From positions 12,044,501 to 12,108,500 of the forward strand of contig CM073557.1 of assembly GCA_037074615.1 (NCBI GenBank): 64,000 bases of DNA. The letters are read 5' to 3'. Positions 12,760-24,660 of this stretch are shown piece by piece. Under the pieces are notes generated by a model that worked only from the letters and a program-made list of their open reading frames with translations, did no database searches and was not told where the DNA came from. This stretch comes from Leucaena leucocephala (lineage: Eukaryota > Streptophyta > Magnoliopsida > Fabales > Fabaceae). The position numbers and the translations under genes are program-made. The first letter of the stretch is position 1. Each line of letters starts with the position of its first letter.

Positions 12760-13879
12760 CATGACATCACACAAGGCCATGTTTGGCTTGAAAAATTGAA
12801 ATATACATATAGATAAAATTCCAGTCTAATCCGGTACTGATCGGAGCAGTTTTACAAAAATAAGACTATTTTTTGTTCCTAATTTTTAAAACATTCAAGG
12901 ATATGTATTTTGTTATAAAAATAAATGTCTAGATTTCTCATACCATTTACATTGTTATACTAAGTATTTATCTGACATCCATCCCTTGGAAAATAACCAA
13001 AATACCCTTGGTGTCCTTTCTTGCAATATATTACCCTTAAGGGCATAATTGTCATTTCACCCCTTTTTGCACTGCCTCATAGCCCATACTGGCTCTAACT
13101 CATCATACCTATACCATCTCACATGTTTTTGGCCTGTCCAGAATGAGCAAAATGCCCTCCATCTATTACTGGTACAATATAGGCATCTTGGGCTTTTTCA
13201 TAATTTCACACTGTTCCTAGACTGCTATGGACTCTAGCCCACTTAACTATCTAGTCACCTTATTGGGCTCATGATGGCACCATTTGGGCCTTGAATTGGG
13301 CTCATTGCCTTTTTGGCACAAATCCCAAGATATCACTCCTGACCATATTTATCGGGTATTTTGTTCCATCGTAAAATCCCATATGAGTTCTATAGGATTT
13401 CTTTTCTAACTCTGTCAATTTTATAAATTCATATATTTAATATAAGAATTTAATGTAAGGTTCATTTGATTCTGAGATCTAAAAAATATTGTAATAATTC
13501 CTTCTGACTTTAGAAATTTATATCAATTAATTGGGAGCTCAAATCAAAAATCTATGGCTTCTTAAACTGTTCGGAATAATTTTGTCTATCTATTGGAAAA
13601 TTTTGGGTATAATCTGATTCCAGGCATTTTTTAAACATTTTTCAGTTCAACTTTCTCATAATTACATTTAGGTCCCTGACTTTTTGTTTATTTACATTTA
13701 GGTCCCTAAACTTTTGAAAATTACCACTTTTGGCCTAACTTTTGTTTCTACTTTAACTTTTGGCCTCCAACCTTTTCTAATTTTCATTTAGATCCCTCTC
13801 TTCCTTCAAGACTCATTTAACCTCTAAACCTCTTTCCGCTATCAGTATTATACAGATAAGGCAAAATTAGGATATGACA

Positions 13880-16800
13880 GTGACTTAACACTATAAATCC
13901 CAATGGGTTGCCCATCTCTGTACTTCTATAGCCTGAGTATCTTTCAGTTCAGTGTTATGTTGGGTTAGGGCTAGGTTACTATTCATATAGCTTTGTGCCC
14001 TAGCATACTCTTTCTCATAGAAATATTTTCTAACTTTACTTTGCTTTAGACCCTCTTCTCTAGGTCTGTTTCACCTTTCAATCTCTTCATCCTCATCTAG
14101 AGTATCTTCTCATACTTGTATATTCTTAAGACATACGGGGTTCTCTCTTCTGTTCCTCAGGCCTACTCCTTCAATATTTTGAATGCCAGTACTCACTATA
14201 ATTATACTCCATCTTCATTTAAGTGAAACTAAGTTTAGTCTAGTGGCTAATTGGAAACACATTATGGATACTCTCTCTATATGAGTTAATCAACACCTTG
14301 TCCTTGGTGCTTGTCTGATCAAAAAGAAATCGAGTTTTCCTATTCCTCTCTTTATGACTCACATTATACTATCTTTAGGCTAGGTTATTTCATGATTCGA
14401 AATCACCCATTGTTGCCCTAAGCCTTTTTAGGAACTATTGGATTCTCGGACATCACTCCCTTGTGAATCATGTTAGGATCAACTACAATTCTTCTAAAGA
14501 CTTCAACTAATGATCTAGATTATAGGGTTAGCTACTCCCCTATTGTCGATAAGTCAACATATAATTCTCCATCACTATGTTCCATAGATCATCTTACTTA
14601 TCAAGACTTCACTTAACCTCTCTCTTACTCAGGAGTGCTACTCAACTTTCTTTATTTCTTGTGACATACCCTAGGTAATTGCTTTATGTAATCATAGCCT
14701 AGCCATCTGCAATTACTTCCTATTACTACTGATCGATCTCATAGTTCTTATCTGAATCTATGCTCTATATGCAAGTAACCTGTATATGAATATTCCTCTT
14801 ATCTGAGGAGCAATCTATATAAGATCTAACTCTTATCTAAAGGGTGATCTAAAGTCATCTGAATCTAGCTCTATCTAAGGCCATCTATTTCATATCCAAC
14901 ACTTATCTGTAGAGTGATATGAAAGCCATCTCTTTAATATTGTGTGTTGTTCTTACTGTATACCATATATTTTGATAGTTATAACACTACCACTCTCTTG
15001 GTACTTGTTGTAACCCCATCATAAGAAATGATCATGAGTAATATATTCATAAGCTTATAGAAATAACTGAGTAACCCCAATCATATGGTAAACAATTTTC
15101 CCACTTGTTGAGACTATCTATTATTCTAGATACTTTATATTACAGTCATACTTTAAATTTCTCATCTAAATAACTCTTATCATCTTATCTCAAACTCTTA
15201 TTCCTATTCCTATCTTTAATCTAACTCTAACTCTAACTCTGGTCCTAATTTCCATTATAATCTTAATCTTAATTCTTGAAGATTAACTAACACTAATTGC
15301 CTCATATATTTCTCTAATCATGTGGAGCAAACATACCAGGTCTGGGTAGATCTACTATGTGTATGATAGACATTACCATTCAAATATGCATAATGTGTTA
15401 TTACCCTTAAACCAATAGGAATAATGATAGAGAACTAACAGTAAGACTCAATTTCCATATACATTCATTACTACAAACAAATGACTGCGGTTTAATCACT
15501 TATCTCATATATTGTGATCATTTATCCATGTTATCTCTTAGATCATCTGATATGACTTCCTTGCCTCTTCTTCAATTAGGGTAAACTTTCTTTTGTATTT
15601 GAAATCTCTCACCTATTGTATTCTATAAATATTCCCTAGCAAAATGTCATAACTTGCTGCATCTGTAGCAACTACCTCGACCTACAAACTAAAGCCTTTC
15701 TCAGTGGTCTTTAGCACAACTTTCATATATGTTAGGCTCTAATTGAATATCTACATCTCTTAGCTCACTAATTTACTATTCTAATCCTTTTACTTACAGT
15801 ATATTTTTTCCTGCTTTTTATTACCTCTTCTGAAAATGAAAGCCCTCTAGAACATCACTATCGAAACACTAAAAGGATTCATTTTTGAACTTACCTTTAT
15901 CTTTTTTGGGCATCACAAGTTTCTCTTTGTAATCTTGCATTCCTCTACTACTCTGTTGATCCTCTATAATTGCCTAGGAAAAGTATTCTTTCTTACAACA
16001 CATAATTTAATCTATGACCTAATTTCTCAATAATTCAACTATCACTGTTCACGTGGATGAACTTGGCTATGCTAAGTATCCATCAAAGGGTTATTCTTAC
16101 CCTACTTTAACACTTTAACTAGCCACATGCTCATCTATATCTTACTGAGTGGAATACTTCTCATAAAATTGCTCAAGAAAAGATTCCCAGGTAAGTGGAT
16201 CATTTTTTGTCTTCATAGAGTAATTTCTATACCTTTATACTATTTATTTACATTTTTCTCGGCTGGTAATCGGATAATAGTGCCTTCCTTTCTGTAGAAT
16301 ATTTCATCACTTTAGAGATATTTTCCAAGGGATTTATCCAATTCTTTGTTACTTGGGCATCTAATGTACCTTTGAACATGACCAGATTATGCTTACGAAA
16401 TTGTACATTCTATAGTTGGTTATTATTTCCTTTCTTAACAGATCCAGACTATCTACTAGTCTTAGTCTATTCCTATATGGATTAACTCGACTACTTCTCT
16501 CTCTAATCATTGTAAATTGACAATAGTTGCTGCTACAGCTGTGGTTATAATAATATCTCTTTCTTGTCCCTAGCAAACCCTAAGTTGTCAGGATCCCATC
16601 TATCATATGCTACTATTACTCTTGTCATATGTAGTGCTCTATACTAGGTCTACGAGTCCTTTTATGTTGGGTTTCACTATTTTAGGAATATTAGCTCTCT
16701 GTCAATTTACCATCACGTCTTGAGGAAAATTCTTAATCTCATACTTCTAAACCTTCTATTCGGGAAACACAAACCTGATTAAGTCTTTCACAGTGTAGAT

Positions 16801-17657
16801 CAACTCTTGACTATCTTACAGAAGATCTACTTCTGAACACCTTCTTAAGCTAGTCTTCAGTGTCCTAGCATCTCGTACATCTAACTTGCCTGTACCTCGT
16901 ACTAAACCTCTAGCTAATAAACTTCAATGAGGTTGGTACTTTTGTTCACATCATTTTTGAAATATTTGGTTTTTGGTCATCAGGAATTTAGGTTCATGGA
17001 ATGATTCTATTTCATTCCCCTAATGTTACCTTGAGCTAACTTTCGTAGCTTAATTTCCTTGACCTTAAACTGATCAACTTCTATCTTTATCAATGGAGAA
17101 AATTACTTCTCTAATGTTCTTCTTAGTCCAGTCGTATCATGTTAAGAAACACGAGACCATAAGAGGTATTGGCTGACTAAGGCTAGTGTACCGTTACTTT
17201 GTCTATCATACTAGTTTACTGTGACTAACATTCTTTGTGTTATGTCGTTGCATCTAACTCACTTGGTACATCACAACCAGATTATTCTGTGTTCTTCTGT
17301 CATAGCCAATCATCTTTCTCTACTATTTCCTAAACTCCTTTATGTACCTTAGTTATGACTTGACTCTTCACAACTAAACTTCTCTATAAAAATGAGTTAA
17401 AATGTAAACAACTTTCCATCGTGGCTTCAATATACTTTTCTCTAAACATTCTCTTCATAAGATTCCTTATATGAATCCTACTTTAAGGAGTAAACCAATC
17501 ATAGGGAGGGGATCTTCTTGGTTTACTTAAGATTTAGACTTAAGTGGTATTGACTTTTTCACTAAGTACCTTAACCTTAACATAATGTTAACTACTTAGG
17601 TTTAGTGTTTAAGAATTGTACTATATAATGCTAGAAACTTTGCTTTGATATAAAAAA
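13880..17657 (-). mobile_element. Non-coding internal region of the LARD
   Basis: 3.8 kb between two reverse LTRs, with no ORF above about 71 codons and no gag/pol similarity. Read on the minus strand it starts with the PBS and matches 433-2267 and 46760-49370. It holds a hairpin cluster at about 14770-14935 (CTCTTATCTG-type arms) and low-complexity ATTAGAG-like repeats at about 15170-15290. The lack of coding sequence in several related copies suggests the non-coding state is ancestral to this subfamily. Confidence 0.75.
17642..17653 (-). other. Primer binding site (initiator-Met tRNA type)
   Basis: Plus-strand GCTTTGATATAA is the complement of a decayed TGGTATCAGAGC. It lies a few bases from the LTR boundary at 17658, where a PBS is expected. 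The changes are C-to-T/G-to-A type. Confidence 0.7.
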
Positions 17658-19525
17658 TATAACACCTTACTTTTTTATGTCCTATGACCATTCGGTAGCA
17701 TTTAAAACCACTTAAACATCCATTGAAGTTCAATTACACAATCAAGAATTTCTAAGCTTCATGGGTATCGTTCATTTGGTATTTCCATATTTGGCGATAA
17801 ACTTCAAAAAATTATAAATAATTATGGAAAACTAAAAATGAAGTAGTTCAAAAGGGTATTCGAAGCTAAAATAATGAACTTTAATGAAAAGAATAAGTCT
17901 CAGACCAAATGCTCAGCCAATCAGTATAGTTTAATAATTAAATATCACTGTTAATTTGGTTAAAAATTCTAGAAAATAGTTATGGTCCCTACAAAAATTT
18001 CTTTCTCTTTGTATTCATTTTGGAATAAGGTATTCTTGGTGTCATAAGCTTAACATGTTAAATGAGTACTACTAAAATATCTTACATTTATTTAATCATT
18101 TACTATTTTTAATTAAAATTCAAATGTCATTGCCTCCTCACTAGTTATTATTCATCATGACAAGTTTCAACAACTAACTTCACCAACATACATATACATA
18201 TCAATCATGTTAAATAATTTCCTAACTACTCTTCATGCATCTTCATCTCCTCCATCTTGAGAAGGCATACTGTGATTGGATTCATATTTAAGGGGTGAGA
18301 TTTCTGGGGAAATCTCAATAGCAAATAGAAATCAAATAGTGTATGCAACTTTATGCTTGAGGTTAATATGTGTGTACTTAATGATCATGCTTACATAATG
18401 ATATCTTTACATGCTTCTACATTCCTTAAATTATAATATATGCCCATAGCATGAAAAGAAATAGAGCATAATTCAACTGTACATGCTTCACATAATCAAA
18501 GTAAGCAGCTATCATATAAATATTAAGCAAGATAAGCATACAAGTAGGTAAGTTCACTACCTCTTATTCCTTGCTTTTCCTTAATATTTTGTTGTGCCCT
18601 TATTTTTACCCCTAATTAGGCTTAATTATAAGTGATTTGAGCCATTTCAAAACTTCTTTAACTTGAAAAAGTGAATTTCTAAAATGTCAAATTCATGGGT
18701 ACTATTCTTTATGTAATTTCATATTACATACCCATCTTTGAAAATTAATAATTAAATCTACAAAATGAAAAATGAAGTGGTTCAAATTTATTTTGAAAGT
18801 TATTTCATTAAAAGTTGAGGGAAAAATATATAACTGAGGTTTTATTGTCTAAATAAATATAATTTATTCGTTGAAAAAGCACTATTTATTTGGTAAATTT
18901 GGAAATTCCAATTTTCTTAACTTCAAAAATTCATTTTTCCTTGATTACTTACCAAAATGAGGAGTATTATATATATATAGTGAAAGCTCAAGATGTGTTC
19001 TTTGTCATATCCCAATTTTTAGGTCTAGAAGCCTAATATATAACCTGAAACGGTAGGCCACTAGACCCTATTGTGCAGGAGTCCTAGAAGTATACAAATG
19101 ATGTTCAGGGACTAAACTGCAAGTATGTGAAAGTACAGGGACTAAATCATGAATAGTGAAAGTCCCTAGGACCATAATAGTTATTTTTTAAAAGAAATGG
19201 ATGTTTCTTGGGAACTGAGCCACCAGAGTGCTTGGGCTTGGTTGGAAACCCAAGATGATAATCCAAAAGTCCAAAAACGTAGGCCCAGTGATTATAGGGA
19301 TTTAAGGGATATTAAAATAATATTTTAGTACTTTTCCATAAAGTAAAGTTACTCGGTTAAGGATAGAACTGGGAAAAGTGATCAGATATAGCTTTAGACC
19401 ATGAGGTGGCATAAAAGGTGTCCTCATGGGACCCACAAGATGCCACATGGCAAGATTACAGGAAAAGAAGAAATTTTAAGGACACATGTCATGAGTTTAG
19501 AAAAAGGAGAAAAAAGTGAGAGGGA

Positions 19526-19533
19526 CACGTGGC
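19526..19533 (+). promoter_or_regulatory. G-box / ABRE-like element in type A LTR
   Basis: CACGTGGC, preceded by GGGA and followed by ACAATCTCGGCCGTTCATTC. The block recurs at 26127 (CACGTGAC), 30901 (minus strand, CCACGTGT), 45507 (CACGTGGC) and 49907 (decayed CACGTAGC), always about 260-310 bp upstream of the TATA box. ACGTGGC cores bind plant bZIP factors; an enhancer role here is inference. Confidence 0.55.
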
Positions 19534-19834
19534 ACAATCTCGGCCGTTCATTCCAAGAAAAGACTCTGGAATTCTCTGGAAAGACTGAGTCAGCTGGTAA
19601 GTGTACCAAGATCCCCACCATTATGCCATATACCCCCTGAGGTGTCCTTGGATTATGTCATATTGGTGAATCATTAAGGAGGGTGATGTCATTGTGATGA
19701 TGTAGGCGCAGCTTCTTAAGGGAGCTAAGTGATCTGTGCCATTCATCATAATTTGATATGAGCCATTCATCATGATTTGATCTGAGCCATTCATCATGAT
19801 TTGATCTGAGCCATTCATTCCACCTCCACTCACC

Positions 19835-19842
19835 TATAAATA
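19835..19842 (+). promoter_or_regulatory. TATA box of type A LTR
   Basis: TATAAATA followed after about 35 bp by a GA-rich leader. The same arrangement is seen at 26400-26407, 45769-45776 and 50170-50177 on the plus strand and 30636-30643 on the minus strand. Confidence 0.7.
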
Positions 19843-22800
19843 GGCCACCCCTCCCTTCATGACACTCACAGCCAAAAGCAAGAGAAAGAGGAGAAAGAAG
19901 AGAGAAAACAGAAAGAGAGAAAGAAAGGAAGGAAGAGAAAGAAAGGAAGAGTTCTAGTGGAGCTAGGAGCAGTTCAAAGAGTTTAGGGACTGGGCAGAGC
20001 TTAGGAATGAGGCAAGAAAGTTATTCTAGTCCCTACTCTAATAAGTTAGAGGATTGATCTTAGTGGTTATAATAGAGAAATATCTCTATTGATAAGGTTA
20101 GCTATGGATAGAAAGAAAGTTAGGGGAATGTCAGATTAAGGATATTACCCCAAGTTAAGCATGAGTTAAGTAGAGCTATACTAGATAATAATAAATATAT
20201 TATTATGCTATGTATAGGCTCTGACTTATGAAAAGAAGGGACCTTAGAGGCAAGGTTAAGAGCTAGACGAAAAGGCTACATGTTAGGTAGTAAACTTATC
20301 CTAAACTTATACGTATTGAATGTTATGCTTGATGTGTTATGGCTTTGTTGAATTGTGTTGTACATGTGCTTATATATGAAGCTCTATTGCTATGATTACT
20401 TTGGCCAATTGTATTTCATATGTTACATGGAAGCATGCACATTACACAATGTTAACACTTTGACAAGCAAGCACAAGTATTTACATTAATGCATGCATTG
20501 TTTATTACTGTTTGCTACTAAGATTTCCCCATAAATTTCATCCCCATCTATGTAATCCCAATTCCACAGGTTTATGATGAGGAAGGATTGAAGAAGCATG
20601 GAGAGAAGCTAGGGATTCGATAGTTTAGATGGTCCCTAAGACGTATTAAAAGGAGGATGTTACATTCTTTAACCATGAAAACTTTTGTGGAAAAATTCTT
20701 TCATTTGCTAGTTCAAAACAACACTTGAACCCTACTACCTCATAATTGGCAAAATGATCCCTTTCCAGATTTTATCTCTGACTATCAAAAAACATAGTAA
20801 ATAAAAAACTTAACCAATTGTGGCATTCTTTATGTCCATTCAAAGCTATGTATCTTATCTATGTTCATACCAAATTTTAAGTCATAACTCATATGTTAAG
20901 TTGCTAAAAATTATATCATAAAGTCACTGCCTTATATTACATACAAGCCATAATGTACTAATGCATGTCATAAAGTCTTGTAGTCACATTATATCATAAT
21001 ACAAGTTCATTTACTCACATTAAATCCTTTTCCCTTTGAGGTTCCAGCACCTATAACAAGATTGTTCATATATGGAAGGAATGAGATTTCATTGAAATCC
21101 CAATAGCAAGTTATACAAAATATAATATAATGCATGCTTAATTAAATGCCTAACATGTTATAATGATATGGGAGCTACTTCATGATCATATTTAAGCAAT
21201 ACCTAACATTTATATTGTCATGACATATATAGCAAGGAGTTTCATCCATTCATCCATCATCATAATCATCATAACATCCATCTAAAGCTAAAGCAAAAAC
21301 CACAATAAACAAGCAAGCATATAATCAAACAAGTATAACATTATAATTAGGTATTATTGCCACCTTTTTGCTACCTCTTATACAATCCTTGGAAAGCTCC
21401 TCTTGAAGTGGTCTTCCTTTCAAACAAATATCAAAACCTAGCCATTACAAAGCATTACATATCACAACTTGATTCCAATACAAATCCAAGACTAGGATTT
21501 TACTAGTTTCCTTTCTTTGTCTGTTATATGTCTTATACTTCTATCTTTTCAAAATAAATTCTCATTGTCCATTTCTAAATATCTTTTCATGTAGAATTCA
21601 AATATAGAGTTAGAATTTCAAGATTCAATTTCTTCCTTAGCCTACTATACAGAACCAAACATACCCTTTTTATTTTCTAAAAATTCTCATTTTGATTCCA
21701 ATGCTTCCAATACTTATTTATCTACTTTACCCCACACAATTTTTTTTATTTTAAACCTATTGGAAACAACAAAATTATGAAATTCTGGCATATGAATAGT
21801 GATACATACAGCGGCAGAAGTGAACCCAAAACCCTAAGTGCATGTATACTTGAATTCCCAAGCTATTTTTACTTGACATTTAGCTTGTTTAAGCTCATCT
21901 AACTATACATAACAAAAAATTCATACTACTCCTATGATATGGCAGAACCTCCAGAAAACATTATGGAAGATAAGTTTCCATTAAACCACTTAAAATCTAG
22001 AGCAATCTTTCCATACCAAAGTCCAAGATTCAATGAAGCAATTACCTTGTTATTCCAAGTTTGCTTACTTCTCTTTGGCTTCAATTAAAATTTTGGCATC
22101 ACCTCCCTAAGGGTTCATGTATGGAGCCATTTCAAGGGAAGGGAAGGGTATTTATAGCCAAAATTTTATCGCTTTAGGTCCATAATGTCCTTGTTTCTTT
22201 TAGTTATTACACCCCTTTAGTCTTTGCTTTCATTACTTAGTTTTCTAATTAATTAAGCTTAATCTAATATTTTATATTTTTTTATTGTAATATATAACAT
22301 GAATCAGTTATTCTTCCTCATATGGAATACATGTGGCAAAATTTGAAGCTAAGTGGGACCCAAAAATACACATCACCAAGCCACCTAGCAATTTTAAACT
22401 TTTCTTCCTTTTGTTTATTTAAAAAATCCATATAAAATCTTTTAATCACATGACAATTTCTTGGACTTCATAGGCACTCATATGATGCAATAGTAGGCCT
22501 TGTTGAAGTCCAACAATTTATTTGGAACACATCCCAAGGCAATTTCTTTACTGGATATCTTCATATACCTTAATTTTTATGATAAATTCCTTATGATTCT
22601 GTTAAAAGTCTCGATATTTTTAGAAATTCATTCTACTATTAAATGAATTTCTTACAAAGTTTCATACTATTATAAGACTCAAAGGTCTTGATAAAAATTC
22701 TATCCTTTTCTCAACATCCTTTATCAATATCCTATTTCATTGTAAATTCTATAATTAATTCTATAAGACTCTTTTTTTACTTCTGTTAGTTTCACAAATT

Positions 22801-23030
22801 CTTATATTAATTATAAAAATTTCTATAAAATTTCTTCTGATTCTGAAGTCCTGAAAACACTATAATAATTTATAGACTTTATGAACTAATTCAAATTTTT
22901 GAAAAAAATATGCTTGGCCTAATTATCATTCTCTATTTACCGGTAAAATTTTGTACTGTGACATTTTCAAGCAATTTTGGGCATTTTCTTGCTCAATTTT
23001 CTGTAATTACCATTTTCCCTTGAACTCTTA

Positions 23031-23608
23031 AATTAAATAAATGGGTGAATTAAATCTGTGGGATGGATTTAATACATACACTATTTATTTAATTAGTTTC
23101 TTATCAAATTATACAATATATGATATTGTATTAATTTTAGAATTAATATAAGATTAATTCCAAAAAAATCTAAGTCTGTGGTAACACGCATAGCATCCTA
23201 TATATATGATATGTAGGATCTACGGTTAGGACAGAAAAAAAGTGTGAACGGGAATTCACAAAAGGTTTGCAGATAAGAAACTGTCGAAAAAGAGACGGAG
23301 AGGACGAATTCTTGAGTAAGCCCTGCAGGGACAGGAGGCGTTAGCACGTCTTTTGTGGTTGGAACGCTGTTCGTGTGGATACTAGTAGAGGAAGCTGACC
23401 TGAGTCGTCGACTTCTTGCTATTAAAAAGAGATCACAAGCCACGGAGAGAAGTTGTGGACGTCGCAACCAGAAGCTGAGAAAGTCACGACTAAATACTGA
23501 GGGTAATACTTCTTTCCACTTTGACTTAAACACATATGGTAGATCCTGGCAGAGAATGAAAAAAAAATTTTAAGTTAATTTCTGCTGCGTGTCTTCCAAT
23601 TCCTTACA
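23031..23608 (+). mobile_element. Copia LTR, 3' fragment
   Basis: Matches roughly 7105-7693 of the copia solo LTR, including 'ttaaatctgtggga', the TATA box (23199-23205), the leader and the terminal CTTACA. The 5' two thirds, including the ~90-bp tandem repeats, are absent. It separates the broken end of a reverse LTR from a forward LTR fragment, so it marks a deletion or recombination point. Overlapping ORFs of 111 and 72 codons have no recognised product. Confidence 0.8.
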
Positions 23609-24660
23609 CTTATACCATATGCTTCTTTGTAGTAAAATAATATAAGAATTAAGGTAATTATAATTAAGGTTAATTAATCCAAAAACTAACCAATCAAATT
23701 CAAGATTGTCATTGTAATAATTAAAAAAAGGAGGGATAACGTGGTCCCAATGTGGCCAAAATTTAGCTATAAATACCCCCTCATAAGCATAAAATTGTGA
23801 AGTACAATGATGCTCGAGTAAATTACACCAAAATAAAAACTCACTTAATCCAAAGCAATTTCAAGAGGAGATTCAATGGACTTTAATCTAAGGTAGCTAG
23901 AGCTTAAGCTATATAATCATTCCTAGATTATTTGTATGAGTTTTAGAAAGATAAAACCTAGGTTTTAATGGTTACAAATGGATTTCTCCCTTGATCCCCT
24001 TACTGACCAAAATGCTACAATGAAGAAGGAAAAAGAAGATTAAGTTAGAAATATGAAAAAGACATTTAGATAAGTCAGTTTGGATAATTGGTTATTAAAT
24101 TAAATTGTAATATTGACTTTATCTTGTGAAGGTCATTTACACAGTACTATTTTGGAAATAAGGAGTATGAATTTTAATGATCAAATGCTTCCATTTAATT
24201 TAAATATTGAGTTTGTATATAATTGAATAGGATTAGAACCTTTAAAGCGTTAAAATTGTAAAAAAAAAAGTTTTGGAAACCCTTTATATTACTATTCATA
24301 CACATGAACAACAATGAGAATTTCATGATTTTGATGTTTCCAATGGATTTAAAATAAAAAATTGTGTAAGATAAAGTTGAGAAGTAAGTATTGGAAGCAT
24401 CAGAATCAAAATGAGAATTTTTAAAAACTGTTGAGGGTGATGTATAGTTCTATCCAGATCATAGGCAACAACTATAATTTTGAAATTTTGAGTTCACAAA
24501 TGGATTCAGAAGGAAAAATTATGTAGGGTAAAGTCAAGACATAAATTAATCAAAGGATAAGACAATTAACCAAGAATAAATAAAGTTAGGGGTTAAGTGG
24601 TTAATTGAGTTTAATGTTTAAGAATGTTAGGTGATTTAGATCAAGATGAATAAACAAAAG
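23609..24660 (+). mobile_element. Type B LTR, central fragment
   Basis: Forward LTR sequence with a TATA box at 23768-23775 and leader, most like the LTR at 52759-55894 ('aataatataagaattaag', 'taattaatccaaaaa'). Both ends are missing. It joins abruptly to a type A LTR at about 24661. Confidence 0.7.

Larger units (their letters stand above)
5581..13879 (-). mobile_element. 3' LTR of the LARD, split by two solo LTRs
   Basis: Begins TGTCGTATCC (one position off the TGTCATATCC/TGTAACATCC type of terminus) and ends GGATATGACA. Removing the copia LTR (5735-7693) and the forward type B LTR (9578-12759), with one copy of each flank, leaves about 3.15 kb in the same order as uninterrupted type B LTRs. 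The minus-strand TATA box is at 9452-9459. The conserved hairpin is at about 8392-8412. The ORF of 144 codons across the TATA region is a by-product of this LTR and not a gene. Confidence 0.85.
19003..20664 (+). mobile_element. Type A solo LTR with perfect TTCTT duplication
   Basis: 1662 bp, TGTCATATCC to GGATGTTACA, flanked by TTCTT at 18998-19002 and 20665-20669. The host LTR sequence is continuous when it is removed, as shown by the intact homologous stretch near 3640. It contains a G-box (19526-19533), a TATA box (19835-19842) and a GA-rich leader (about 19870-19960). Short ORFs of 79, 65 and 70 codons fall in its U3 and are not genes. Confidence 0.93.
5581..23030 (-). mobile_element. LARD-like non-autonomous LTR retrotransposon with nested insertions
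   Basis: Reverse element made of a 3' LTR (5581-13879 with insertions), an internal region (13880-17657) and a 5' LTR (17658-about 23030 with an insertion). The internal region carries an initiator-Met PBS complement beside the 5' LTR but no gag or pol. LTRs of about 3.1 kb with a 3.8 kb non-coding interior match the definition of a large retrotransposon derivative. The 5' end of the 5' LTR is lost at a copia LTR fragment, so the target duplication cannot be verified (left flank GGGAC, 5576-5580). It depends on proteins from elsewhere (inference). Confidence 0.75.
17658..23030 (-). mobile_element. 5' LTR of the LARD, composite, split by a type A solo LTR
   Basis: Starts TATAACACC beside the PBS. 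The conserved hairpin is at 18297-18316 (GAGATTTC/GAAATCTC) and the AGGTAAGTTCACTACCT motif follows near 18546. A second LTR-3'-like block starts near 18600, so about 900 bp is present beyond a normal type B LTR. It is interrupted by 19003-20664. The minus-strand TATA box is at 22149-22156. The 5' terminal part, with U3 repeats and GGATATGACA, is absent; the sequence stops at the copia LTR fragment at 23031. Confidence 0.75.

Noticed and set aside
15200..15240. Repeated 'ctaactctaactct', like a telomere repeat
   Set aside because: The unit is CTAACT, not CCCTAAA, the run is short, and it lies inside a LARD interior with decayed counterparts in sister copies.
19401..19640. 79-codon ORF beginning MRWHKR, with relatives at 26015 and 30775 (minus)
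   Set aside because: It lies in U3 upstream of the promoter, and the copies at 45426 and 49829 are interrupted or diverge. There is no sign of selection on the protein.
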